Source: Effrenium voratum (lineage: Eukaryota > Sar > Dinophyceae > Suessiales > Symbiodiniaceae). Taken from it: 64,000 nt of DNA. Each line of letters starts with the position of its first letter. The first letter of the stretch is position 1. Shown here piece by piece: positions 1-10,136 of this stretch. The notes below the pieces were generated by a model. That model was given only the letters and a program-made list of their open reading frames with translations. It was not told where the DNA came from and did not search any database. The stretch covers positions 65,001 to 129,000 of the forward strand of contig CAUJNA010000842.1 of NCBI GenBank assembly GCA_963377175.1, read 5' to 3'. The translations under genes were made by a program, and so were the position numbers.

Positions 1-1690
1 CGCCCTGCGCTGCCATGGTGGCTCGGAGTGGCTCCAGCGCCCGTGCCAGCAGTGCCTCGCCCAAAAGCGGTGAAGCAAGAAACAGTTTTCTTTGGTGCAT
101 TTTGCTTGGATGTTAGGACGTTAACTTTTTGCCAAAAGCCGGGGAGCAGAAAGCAACCGAGTTTGGCCAGAGCGCCGGTTCTTTGCTGATTCGGCTGAGG
201 CCTGGGCAACGTGGGCCGTGAATATGTTCCAAAGCAGCCGAGACTGAGCCTCTTCATCCCGTGCGAGCGGGGCTTGCTGAACCCTCCCCGGACCGCACCA
301 AAGGAGGGCCGTCCCTTGCTGAACCGTTTCTTTTCGCTAGGACCCCGGAGGCCATGGACAACATTCTGCAGGTCATGGAGGCCGCACGTTTTGCCACTGG
401 AAGACACGTCCTGCCCACTTTTCTCGCAGGTGGCATGGCGGCAGGTCAATGCTGCGCGGGGTAGCACGGTGAAGCCTGGGGCTGAGATCTGTCCTTAGGT
501 CGCGAAAGTGGCCCCCTGCGTGGCTTCCAAAGCAAAGCAGCCTCCCATTTTGAGAGGACTAGACAATCCTGGGTTGACATGGGTTGACGCCTTTCATTCG
601 GAAAAACGTTAGGATATCTTTTTAGCAGGGTTCTGAAACGAAGTGCTGTCCCAAGTGCCATGCATGCACTCAGGTTGGCCAATCCTGAGCACAATCTTCT
701 GGTGAGCTTTGAGTCTGCTCGGGAGCTGGTTGCATCTCTCATGGCTGTTAGCAAATGCTGGCCACAAGTTGCAACATCACAAAGACCCGCCGGCAGGACT
801 TCATGCTGGGTATGCTCTCCGAGCCAGATCCAGGTCGGAAACATCTCGATGAAGTGTTTGGAGGCAGGTGGTCCCAAGTCAGCTGTGGGGCCTCTCTCTT
901 GGAGCTTAGGCGACTTCAGCCGGATTGCCCGTGTCAGAGCAATTCTGGATGCTGCAAAGCTCTCTACCCGAAATATGGGCGATGACCGTGTAAGCTCTTG
1001 CATGAACGCCGTCAAATCGGTCGAGGGCGTCCTCAAGAAGGCTCGGAAGCATGCTGAGTTGCAGTCTGATTTTGTACAGCCACAAGGGTTGCCCATAGTT
1101 CTGAGAGCCCTCCCGAGGACTTTGGTGCAAGCAGACCATGGTTCTTTTCAAAAGCCGATCGCTGTTTCCCCTGGGGTGCTGATGGTTTTCTGGAAAGAAG
1201 GATCCCTGGAAAGAATGGGGAAGTGTCCCCTAGAGGAATGAGCTTCCGGGTGCTGCGACTGAACCAGTTTTTGGGGTTCTCGAAGAAAGGAAGCCACATG
1301 GGATGGTTTAGAGGGGGGTGGTTCCATTTCTCATTCCCTGCTGCTTCTCGAGCATGAGATCGAACCCTCAGGTTGTTTGTCCTTTCCGCCACTTTGGTGG
1401 GCAGGGACTGGCTTGGTGGCAGGTGAAGTTGACTCAGCAGGCGAAGTTGTCTGGCCCGGGCCTGAGGCTTTGGAGATTTGATTCGGGACAAATCGGGAGC
1501 TCTAAAGCTGACATTTCCCTTGTCCCTCAAGGAAAAAACAAGTCATTTGACCGTGGCTTCGGGTTCTTCAGAGTTGGCACGCAGAACCCCGCCGAAATTC
1601 AGGTGGGGAGCTTTTGAACTCAGAGCTTGTACTGTCGCGCAGTGAAGCTGTGCATGTTCTCCGTCTGGCTTGTTGCTCACAATCCACTCG
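1..1690. other. GC-rich host-type DNA, no firm gene
   Basis: This stretch is GC-rich and unlike the AT-rich DNA that follows. Several short open frames overlap on both strands, but none shows a recognisable domain or a clear codon bias. The segment around 340-440 on the plus strand reads as a plausible short exon (frame containing MDNILQVMEAARFATGRH), but no splice sites could be fixed. The composition changes abruptly near 1690, which is taken as the left edge of the inserted element. Confidence 0.4.
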
Positions 1691-2105
1691 GTGACTGGTG
1701 GGTGAAAAAATAGTAAAAAGGGCATTTTTAGGCATAAAACCAAATAATCAAACAGCATAAACACAAATCTGCAAAATTCACAGAAAACAAGATAAGAACC
1801 ACCAAGCAACTCAAAAACCAGAACAACCCACAAAAAATATTTAATCACAGCATACAACATTAATTAATTCCAACAAGCATACCAACAAAACAGCAAAACT
1901 AAAAACCATCAAAGAACACAAACTCAAAAACACACACTAACAAATTTCAAAGCAGTATAACAACAACAACAACTATAAGAAGAGTATCAAACAAAATAAA
2001 TACAAAACAGTCAAAGCACAAAAAAATCAAAAGAGCATGCCAAGTTCAAACAACACACTTTGAAAGAGTCAAGCAAATTAAGGAAAATTAAAATAATTCA
2101 ATCTT

Positions 2106-2150
2106 TACAAACCACACGTATAGTATAATTACAACATATAAGATTTTACA
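2106..2150. repeat. Intergenic AT-rich repeat, copy 1
   Basis: The segment contains GTATAGTATAATTACAAC followed by ATATAAGATT. It is nearly identical to the segment at 3442-3485. Both copies lie in non-coding gaps of the AT-rich element, so they could be regulatory or transcript-end sequences. Confidence 0.55.
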
Positions 2151-2288
2151 ATGTTAATTTATATTATAATAACATAATATAAATAAAGAGGTTTATTCTA
2201 TTTTTATTTGTTTTTATCCAAATTCAATCTCACCAGCGATACAACCACTATAACAACTCATACTACACTCACAACAATAATGCTCGTA

Positions 2289-2868
2289 TCATTTTATTAA
2301 TTGGTCTGTGTAAATTTCCATTAAGTCGCTTAAGATGTTTCTCATATAATAATCTTTATTTCTATGTTCCCACCAACTGTTTAGATTTGGCATGAATAAC
2401 CCATCACGCTTCATATGGTTTAGTTTCTTAACATTAATACAGTATTCTAAAATGCTCTTAACTTCAAGACTGTTATTTTTACAGTATGATTTCATTGCCT
2501 GATAATAACTTGTCCTATTCACAAATCTGTCTTTAACCTCTTGTTTATCAAATAATTTGTCTGTTGATCTTCTATAACTTTTGTTATCTTGATGATTTAA
2601 ATGCAGTTGAGTAATACATATCTTTGTTAAACATACTTCTGAAGAACAATAACTGAGCCTCTGCTTTTTCTAATCCTTCATCTTTTAAAAATGGTTCTTT
2701 CATGAGACTCTCTTCTTTTTCTTTCAAACACTGACATTTAAAACTATCCGCTTTATTATAGTCACCAATAATATTACAAACATTAACAGGTAATTTTTTT
2801 GCTAGTGATACAACAGACTTACAGTTTCTATTTTTACAAGGACACTTGTTATAATTAAACAGTGCCAT
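2289..2868 (-). pseudogene. Small Cys-containing viral-type gene 1, frameshifted
   Basis: Two minus-strand frames join into one gene of about 190 codons. The first runs from an ATG at 2868 to about 2600; the second continues to a stop at 2289 after a single-base shift near 2600. The ATG at 2868 is preferred because AAGAGGAAA stands directly before it, exactly as in the two neighbouring genes. Early residues include CPCKNRNC and KKLPVNVCNIIGDY, followed by a CQC pair. The LP...I...Y...C pattern resembles genes 2 and 3 and suggests a small paralogous family, possibly metal-binding. The product is not recognised. The frameshift suggests decay or a sequencing error. Confidence 0.5.
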
Positions 2869-2911
2869 TTTCCTCTTATTAAGGACACATCTTACTTCTT
2901 TCATACATCAT

Positions 2912-3375
2912 TTAAAAAATAGTATTAATATCTCTCACTGTATTTTGAACATTATATTTTTTACTTTCAATAAATAATTTGATATGTTCTTTAACATCGT
3001 CTCCTTTCTTTTGACGATAACCCAACATCCATAATATATCATCAATCATTTCATATTTTTCTTACTGATTTTAAGAAACTGTTTAACATAATCGCAAGGT
3101 GGGATTTTATATACAGTAAGAAATATTAAAATTTCATCTTCTACATTTCTATTATGTGTTCTTTTTATTCCCAACACACATTTGAATAAAGTTTGATTAT
3201 CTCTCCAATTTATACAGTTTTCACATTCGTCTTCTTCATCCATTGAATAGTTAATAATATTATGTATTATTCCATTAGGTAAATTTAATTTGTACAATTC
3301 CATATTTTCCTTTTTGAAGTGACAACAATAATAGCATCTCTTATTGATATAATTATTGATTTCATCACAGTTCAT
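2912..3375 (-). pseudogene. Small Cys-containing viral-type gene 2, probably frameshifted
   Basis: The start at 3375 has AAGAGGAAA immediately upstream and an ACTTAAAGAAATA box 25 bases further up. The first frame ends at 3046. A one-base shift near 3050 opens a second frame to a stop at 2912-2914 that reads like real coding sequence (MIDDILWMLGYRQKKGDDV), giving about 154 codons. The protein has CYYCC near residue 14, LPNGIIHNIINY, and a CENC pair. It resembles genes 1 and 3 in the order of these elements. Its function is unknown; metal binding is only inferred from paired cysteines. Confidence 0.5.
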
Positions 3376-3399
3376 TTTCCTCTTATTGTATTAAGGCAC

Positions 3400-3412
3400 T
3401 ATTTCTTTAAGT
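3400..3412 (-). promoter_or_regulatory. Shared upstream box ACTTAAAGAAATA (gene 2)
   Basis: The box lies 25 bases upstream of the ATG at 3375 on the minus strand. The same box occurs at 4194-4206 (minus) and 4606-4618 (plus), with a shorter form at 9765-9774 (minus), each time 25-30 bases before a start codon. This is a likely promoter of the AT-rich element. Confidence 0.6.
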
Positions 3413-3441
3413 CATTTTTAAGGCATTGAGAAAATTAAGAA

Positions 3442-3485
3442 ACAAACCATAAGTATAGTATAATTACAACATATAGGATTGTACA
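3442..3485. repeat. Intergenic AT-rich repeat, copy 2
   Basis: Near-identical to 2106-2150, sharing GTATAGTATAATTACAAC and ATATAGGATT. It lies between genes 2 and 3 of the AT-rich element. Confidence 0.55.
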
Positions 3486-3528
3486 TGTTATCATTATATT
3501 ATGAGTTCAACTTTATTTCTAATTAATT

Positions 3529-4169
3529 TTAAATGTATTGTTTAATTCGTTTCACTATTTTATCAACTGGTTTTTCATTATAAATATCATTTCCTATTTC
3601 TTTTCTAAACCACCCCATTACTTCAACTGCACGTGTTACTGTATATCTAAGTTCGTGAGCTTTATACTTATAATTTAAAAACTCATTTACAAAATCAAAG
3701 TCATTATCATTCAATGCTTCGTATTTTAAACGTTTAATGCTAAAAGACATATTGTATAATATTTTTACCATGCTATAATACTTAAAAATAAAATCATTAG
3801 CATTTCCTTCTTCATCGCCCTCAAATAATAAATTATCAAACTCTTCTTCGGTCAAGAACTTATTAATTTCAATAAACACAAATATTTCTAGATCATCATC
3901 AAGAGTTTCAGCATTTCTATTATCAATATCTTCGTTATTCATAGTGTCAATTTTGTTTATGATTTTATTGCAATTATTGCATATCATATATTGACAAATA
4001 TTATTACTAACACCATCTATAAAACCATGTTTAATTGGTAATTTAAGTATCTCACACAGTCTATACATGTATAACTGATAAACTTTTGTTTCATTATATT
4101 TTTAGCATCGACACCGACTGTATCATTATACTCACTATATTCACTATATTCACTTTCTGTATCACTCAT
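3529..4169 (-). pseudogene. Small Cys-containing viral-type gene 3, frameshifted near the start
   Basis: The long frame runs from about 4068 to 3529 (MYRLCEILKLPIKHG at its beginning). A better start is the ATG at 4169, which has AAGAGGAAA directly before it and the ACTTAAAGAAATA box at 4194-4206. From there an acidic N-terminus with SEYSEY repeats runs about 30 residues before a single-base shift near 4080 leads into the long frame. A CNNCNK pair follows the LKLPIKHGFIDG segment, matching the pattern of genes 1 and 2. The remainder is acidic and probably helical. Function is unknown. Confidence 0.5.
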
Positions 4170-4193
4170 TTTCCTCTTAATATACTAAGTCAT

Positions 4194-4206
4194 TATTTCT
4201 TTAAGT
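4194..4206 (-). promoter_or_regulatory. Shared upstream box ACTTAAAGAAATA (gene 3)
   Basis: Identical in 13 bases to the box before gene 2, and 25 bases upstream of the ATG at 4169. Downstream of the box the two leaders stay similar up to the common AAGAGGAAA before each ATG. Confidence 0.6.
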
Positions 4207-4605
4207 ATATTTTAAGTAGAAACATAATTACAACACTTAACCAAATAAATGTTATAAATATGTGTGCTTATTCTGGGTCATACATAAGATTTGTATAATA
4301 ATCTTTCCCAAAATGAGTAAACCATTTAACTTCATTATTCTTCATTATCTCTTCATCAAACTTATCAAAGGTTATACATGCTCTGTTATTCATACTACAC
4401 CACTTTCTATATCTAGCATACATACCCTGTTTATAGACGACATTACTTTCAATAATTGATACTAGTATTAATTAACTGTCACAAACAAAGTCAAGAACTA
4501 AGAAATGTGGTGTTTCTTTTATCGCCTCAAGTTCTGAAAACATAGTTATTCATATATGATAATATGACTTTAAGTAAATATGTTAAGAACTCATAATTTA
4601 AATTA

Positions 4606-4618
4606 ACTTAAAGAAATA
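4606..4618 (+). promoter_or_regulatory. Shared upstream box ACTTAAAGAAATA (DNA polymerase)
   Basis: The plus-strand copy of the box lies 30 bases upstream of the ATG at 4649 that opens the polymerase reading frame. Its presence on the opposite strand before a different gene argues that it is a real signal and not part of a duplicated gene. Confidence 0.6.
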
Positions 4619-4648
4619 AACATATATTAAATTATCTAGTATAGTATT

Positions 4649-7600
4649 ATGAAACATGTTATAGATTATCTACTAGTTAATGACAAAGCGGAAATACCAA
4701 AAAGAGGAAACAAGGAATTAAAATCAATAATTATAGATGGTAGACGATTTAGATACAACAAAGAAACACCTATCTCGAATGTTTTGAACAAGAAATTCAA
4801 ATCAGTAGCAAACACCAATGAATAAAATAGTCATGCTGCAAGAACAATTCGCTCAACATACCTTAAACAAAGAATGAAAAATGCAAAATACGCTATAAAA
4901 AACAAATTCAGAATAACAGACCAACAATCAGCATTCAAAAGTTATGCTAATTCTATAAACCTAGTAAAACAACATTTTCAAGGTGAAAAAACATTATCAA
5001 TGATACACTACCAAAAAGATAGACTTTTGACCTTTTTGAAAACTAATAGAGCAATGAAATTGAATTTAAGGGCAGAAGGTTTATTTTATCATGATTATGA
5101 TGATGAAGGGGTATTAAAACATACAGAGATACTTTATAATTTACCTGCTACAAGGGCAAACATATATAATGAAACCGATTTGGATGAAGCAATTGAAAAA
5201 TCAATCAAATATATTTTATTGAACATAGAAACGTTAGGTTCAGCATCTAATATAAGATTTATCAAGATATTATCAATCACAAGGCATTATGACAAATATG
5301 ACCCTACTAGGGCAGGTAGTTATATTGATTTACCAGATTGGATTAAATATAAGAAAGCATGTCTCAATATTCAAATAGAGATAATAAATGTTTCAAATAT
5401 TGTATTCAATCAGTAGTATTTGATAAGATTAGTAAAGGTCACCCAGAACATACTTTTCATTACAACAAATTGAATGACAATATCTTAAACTGGGAAGGTG
5501 TTAAATTTCCAACTGGTAATAAAGATGTTGAAAGGTTTGAAGAAAATAATAGTAAGTTAGTTTCAATCAATGTTTATGAAATTGATGATACTTTGAATGA
5601 CGAAAAAATCATAATTGATTACAGGACTAAAACAAGAGATGCTAAACATCAAATAAACCTTTTGAACATTGAAACAGAAAATAACCATCACTATGTTGTT
5701 ATTAAAAATCTAAGTCGTCTAATGAACTGGCAAACAAACAAAAATGACCAACCAAAACATTATTGTCATTGTTGTTCTCATGCTTTTACTAGAAAGGATT
5801 TATTAACAAAACATTATGAAACTGGTTGTATGGCAACACACGGGCAACAGTTTAAATTACCAAAAGAAGGTAGTTATATTGAATTTGAAAAATACAATAC
5901 AAAATTAAAGTGTCCATTTGTTGTTTATGGAGATTTTGAGTGTATAACTGTACATTCAAATAATGGCATCAAGGGCACGTATCAGGAACATAAACCATGC
6001 GGTTATATGTTGAATGTTGTAAATTTTATTGATAATACAAGCCAACCTTATTTATAGCGTGGAGCGGATTGTTTAGACCACTTTGCAAATAAATTCACAG
6101 AAATTAAAAAAGATATTTTTGATAAAATGAGTGTTAATAAACCAATGATATTACAGATGAACAAGAAGCATAATTTACAATATGCAATAAGAAGTTTAAG
6201 CCAGAAGATAAAAAAGTTCTTGACCACTGTCATTTTACTGGTATGTATAGAGGTTGTGCTCACGAAAAATGTAATTTGGATGATTCATTTAGATATTTCA
6301 AGATACCAGTATTTTTCCATAATTTAAAAAACTATGACTCTCACTTAATAATAGGTAAAGCAAATGAAATAAATAAGGAATTGAACGAAAATAAGAGAAT
6401 AGATGTAATAGCACAAAATAGCGAAAAGTTTATTACATTTTCATTTGGCTCATTACAGTTTAAAGATAGCATGGCTTTTCTCTCAGCATCTTTAGATAAA
6501 TTAGTTAAATTAAATAAATATGACATAGTAGGTAAAGATGAGCATGATAAACCGATATATAAAAAAAGGAATGACTGGGAGAATAATTTTAGATTTTCAT
6601 CAGCAAATCCATATATTAGAAATAAAACCGATTTAGACTTAACTGAAAAAGGAGTTTATCCTTACGACTACATGAATTCATTTGATAAATTCAATGAATC
6701 GCAATTACCAAGTATAGAAGACTTTTACAGTCAATTATATGAAGAAGGCATAACAGATACACAACACACAAGGGGAAAAGTAATATGGGAGAATTTCAAT
6801 ATCAAAACCTAGGTGAATACAATGATTTATATTTGATGACCGATGTTTATTTGCTTAGTGGTGTTTTTGAAAACTTTAGGGATATGTGTTTAAATTATTA
6901 TGGTTTAGACCCTGCACCTTACATAACATTACCTAATTATTCTTGGTCTGCCTTCTTATCTCTGACTGGTGTTAGACTTCAACAAATACATAATAAAGAT
7001 ATGTATGAAATGATTGAAAAGGTCTTCGTGGCGGGATGACACAATGTGCTCATAAAAAAGTAGAAGCAAATAATAAATACATGAATGAACAATTTGACAT
7101 GTCAAAACCATCAAGTTATATAAGTTATGTAGATGCTAATAACTTCTATGGTCTGGCAATGAGTAAAAAATTACCGTTTGATAATTTCAATTGGTATTTT
7201 TCAACCATGGATGAGAAGAAAGTATTAAGTTATAGTGATGATGATAACAAAGGTTATATTTTTGAAGTTGATTTAGAATACCCAAAAGAATTACATGATT
7301 TACATGGAGATTATCCATTAGCACCAGAAATTATGAGTGTTAGTGAGAATATGCTTTCTCCAGTTCAAAAAGAAATACATAAAAACTATTATGGACAAGA
7401 TGCATTGATGAAAAGACAAATAAACTAATATTAATTGTTATGGATAAGAAAAAGTATGTATTACATATATCAGCATTGAAGTTTTATTTAGAGCATGGAT
7501 TAAAACTAAAGAAAGTCTAGGGTAATTAGTTTTAATCAAGCAGATTTCTTAAAACCATACATTGATTTCAACACCGAAAAACGAAAGAATGCTAAAAAAA

Positions 7601-8425
7601 CTGAGATTGAAAATGATTTATTCAAATTATTAAATAACGCGGTATATGGTAAAACACTCGAGAACGTTCGTAATCACATTGACTTTGAATTAGTCAATGC
7701 ACCTGAACGCTTCCAGAAGTTAGTAAATAAGCCAACATACAAACACAGACACATTATAAATTATAAGCGAAAGTTTAGTAGGAGTAGAAAAAGAAAAGGC
7801 AACCGTAGAATTAGATAAACCTATTTATATGGGTCTATCAATTTTAGATTATTCTAAAATTCATATGTATTCTTTTTATTATGATGTCTTAAAACCTAAA
7901 TATAATGATAAAATAAAATTAGCATATACTGACACTGATAGTTTTATTATCCATGTTGAAACTGATGATATTTACACAGATTTTAAGCATATAAATCAAC
8001 ATATGGATTTTTCAGATTATCTTAAAAATCATGAATGTTAGAATGCTTCTAATACAAAAGTTCTTGGGAAAATGAAGGATGAACTTAATGGAAGAATAAT
8101 GACACACTTCATAGGTTTGAAACCCAAGTCATACTGCTATAAGGTTTATGGAGAAGATGAAGAACATAAGAGGAGTAAAGGCATTCTTAAACATAAAGTT
8201 GCTAATGAATTGAATTATAATAAATACGAAGAAACATGAAATGGTGATTTGAAGGACAAAGTTGAATTTAACACTATACGCTAAAAAACCATCAAATATA
8301 GCATTAACCAAGTTAAGTATTCGCTTAGTAATTATGAAAATAAAAGATATTGGTTAGATGACAATACTTCTTTACCGTATGGCCATTTTTTAATTAACCA
8401 AGAAAATATCGTGCCTATTGTATTT
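4649..8425 (+). pseudogene. polB: Protein-primed family B DNA polymerase (Polinton type), broken
   Basis: The polymerase would replicate the element from its ends. The likely start is the ATG at 4649, in frame with the segment from 4874 but separated from it by a TAA at 4823. Motifs in order: paired Cys/His around HYCHCCSHAF; exonuclease I VYGDFECI; exonuclease II FHNLKNYDSHLI; the GGMTQC segment before the palm; polymerase A YVDANNFYGLAM; polymerase B LNNAVYGKTLEN; polymerase C YTDTDSFI. The frame is broken by an in-frame TAG at 6055, shifts near 5390, 6200, 6810, 7025 and 7430-7510, and further stops near 8040, 8237 and 8283. All catalytic motifs are still readable, so the decay is recent. 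The 3' end meets the integrase gene tail to tail. Confidence 0.9.
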
Positions 8426-9332
8426 TTTTACTTAATCCATCCAATTTGTAATAGCGATGACTAAGTAAATCCATACCTACAAGTATTACCTTATATTTTC
8501 TATCAGACCATACGGAACGGCTGTCTTTTTTAGAAACAACATTTCCTTTACCTTTACTATATACTTTGACATAATCTCCCTCAGTCACATTTGGATACTT
8601 TCTATTATGCTTTTCTTTCAGTATTTGGTTTGCCCTAACATCTAAAACATTGTCTAAATCGTGTGCTTTGTTTGGTGTTGTTTGTGTGCGACTATGTATT
8701 TGACTACTATTATATTTCTTCAGGGATACTTTCATCATTTCAACCCATGACCCTTTATGATGACGAAGTCTATCACTAATCATTTTCTTAATTGTTCTAA
8801 TCATTCTCTCCGCCTGTGATGCATGAGTTTTAGTAATAATTAATTCAATTCCTTCACCTTTCAAAAAAATCTGTATCTTCTTACTATGTAATGCTCCTTC
8901 ATCATCACTATATATACTAAGTGGATAGCCTAGAACTTTAAAACATTCTAACATAGCATTAAAAACAGTATCAATATCATTATTTTCCATTGGAACTATA
9001 TGACACTTTTTACTGAAAATATCGATACAAAAAAAACCAACTTTAGGTTGATTTTTCACATCAACACCAACGTCATTTAGCAAACTTGACATGACCATTA
9101 AATCAATTTGGAACTCATACTTTGGAAAAGGTGCCGTGTATGAATTGTAGTTCTTATAATTTCTTGTTTGCTTGTTTGGTTGAGATGTCAACCATTTAAA
9201 AACATAATCTAATGTAAAACCTGCTTCAACTTTATTCGCTTTTTCATATAAATCTCTAGCAGAACTGAACCCCTCATCAACATCATAATATATCTTTTTT
9301 AAAATTTCATCCTTATCTAATTTCCTACTCAT
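8415..9332 (-). CDS. Retroviral-type (rve) DDE integrase of Polinton type
   Basis: An intact frame of 305 residues that would join the element's ends to host DNA. The catalytic core shows D in FQIDLMVM, D in IYSDDEGAL and E in SQAERMIRTIKKMI, with spacing like the DD35E family. The C-terminal part (GDYVKVYSKGKG and following) resembles the SH3/chromo-like tail of such integrases. The start ATG at 9332 follows the sequence TATA. The gene lies 40 bases after the zinc-finger gene on the same strand and lacks the ACTTAAAGAA box, so the two may share a transcript. It is the only large gene of the element without a visible lesion. Confidence 0.9.
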   Translation of the reverse strand: MSRKLDKDEILKKIYYDVDEGFSSARDLYEKANKVEAGFTLDYVFKWLTSQPNKQTRNYKNYNSYTAPFPKYEFQIDLMVMSSLLNDVGVDVKNQPKVGFFCIDIFSKKCHIVPMENNDIDTVFNAMLECFKVLGYPLSIYSDDEGALHSKKIQIFLKGEGIELIITKTHASQAERMIRTIKKMISDRLRHHKGSWVEMMKVSLKKYNSSQIHSRTQTTPNKAHDLDNVLDVRANQILKEKHNRKYPNVTEGDYVKVYSKGKGNVVSKKDSRSVWSDRKYKVILVGMDLLSHRYYKLDGLSKKIQ

Positions 9333-9372
9333 TATAAATTACATGATATTACTTTTCTATAATATCATACAC

Positions 9373-9738
9373 TTACACTAAATGCTTGTGACACGACGCA
9401 GGAGCATCGCGTGCTACGAGACATTTCTTAGACTTCTTATGTTTTGCAAGATTTGATTTACAACTTAGCTGACTTCCACAGATATCACATACACATGAGT
9501 GTTTTGTCTTTTCTTTATAGTATGTTTTAAAATAGTTATCATCATTTGGTTTCCTATTGTAGTATCCGTTATCCTGTTTTCTCCATTCAGCATTGTTTAT
9601 TTTTGATTTTTCTTCTGAAGATATGTCGCTTGTTTCTGAACGAATACATTCATCATTTCCTATAGTGTTCCATAACATATCAAACATATCATTAGTCATT
9701 GTCATTTTCATACCATTATCAACAAAATAGGACGGCAT
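9373..9738 (-). CDS. Zinc-finger protein of the Polinton-like element
   Basis: A 121-residue frame. Near the C-terminus, CDICGSQLSCKSNLAKHKK followed by SKKC gives a C-x2-C-x12-H-x5-C finger, a C2H2-like variant. The middle is acidic and polar with Tyr/Asn-rich stretches. A DNA-binding or regulatory role is inferred only from the finger. The start ATG at 9738 has ACTTAAAGAA at 9765-9774, about 27 bases upstream. The integrase follows after 40 bases on the same strand. Confidence 0.7.
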   Translation of the reverse strand: MPSYFVDNGMKMTMTNDMFDMLWNTIGNDECIRSETSDISSEEKSKINNAEWRKQDNGYYNRKPNDDNYFKTYYKEKTKHSCVCDICGSQLSCKSNLAKHKKSKKCLVARDAPASCHKHLV

Positions 9739-9764
9739 TATATTTTATATATAAAAGGTGTCCA

Positions 9765-9774
9765 TTCTTTAAGT
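9765..9774 (-). promoter_or_regulatory. Shared upstream box, short form ACTTAAAGAA (zinc-finger gene)
   Basis: The first ten bases of the box occur 27 bases before the ATG at 9738. Spacing and strand fit the other three examples in the same element. Confidence 0.5.
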
Positions 9775-9797
9775 GACTTTTTATTATTTTCCATCAT

Positions 9798-10136
9798 TTA
9801 GACTTTTGTGATTTTTTCGTTATCCTTATCTTCATCTTCACCTTCAGACTCGTCCCCATCCACACCGGTAGGGGCAGGTATATCAGATGAGGGACTTTGT
9901 CCCTCATTTGATGGGGGGCTTTGCCCCCCACCAGTCGGCGGCGCTATTTCATAGTTAGCATTTTCTTCTGACGATGATGAATTAACAGTATGCGTTGAAG
10001 AACTATTAACAGTGATAGGTGGAGAACTATTAACGCTAGTAGGCGGGGACTTATTTAACTCAACTTCTTCACTAACATTTGTATTTATGGTACAGCGTTG
10101 CCAGCCCCCCCCCCCCTCCCCCCCCCCAATGGTCAT
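9798..10136 (-). CDS. Acidic Ser/Pro/Asn-rich hypothetical protein
   Basis: An open frame of 112 residues ending at 9798. The middle has a short repeat of the form PPxTVNSS, then SSSSEE, two Gly-Gln-Ser-Pro segments encoded by G/C-rich hairpins, and an acidic tail (DESEGEDEDKDNE). The first dozen residues are encoded by a poly-C tract (Gly-rich on this strand) and are doubtful, so the true start may be downstream or lost. No function can be assigned. It lies at the right edge of the AT-rich element. Confidence 0.4.
   Translation of the reverse strand: MTIGGGEGGGGWQRCTINTNVSEEVELNKSPPTSVNSSPPITVNSSSTHTVNSSSSEENANYEIAPPTGGGQSPPSNEGQSPSSDIPAPTGVDGDESEGEDEDKDNEKITKV
9888..9930. repeat. Two adjacent GC-rich hairpins
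   Basis: TGAGGGACTTTGTCCCTCA at 9888-9906 and TGGGGGGCTTTGCCCCCCA at 9912-9930 each form a short perfect stem with a small CTTTG/TTT loop. They share the same loop core and stand out from the AT-rich surroundings. They lie inside the Ser/Pro-rich frame and could be mobile palindromic repeats. Confidence 0.6.

Noticed and set aside
446..1860. Several 80-216 codon frames on both strands at the left end
   Set aside because: They overlap each other with no preferred frame and no recognised domain; one (1543-1860) crosses the composition boundary.
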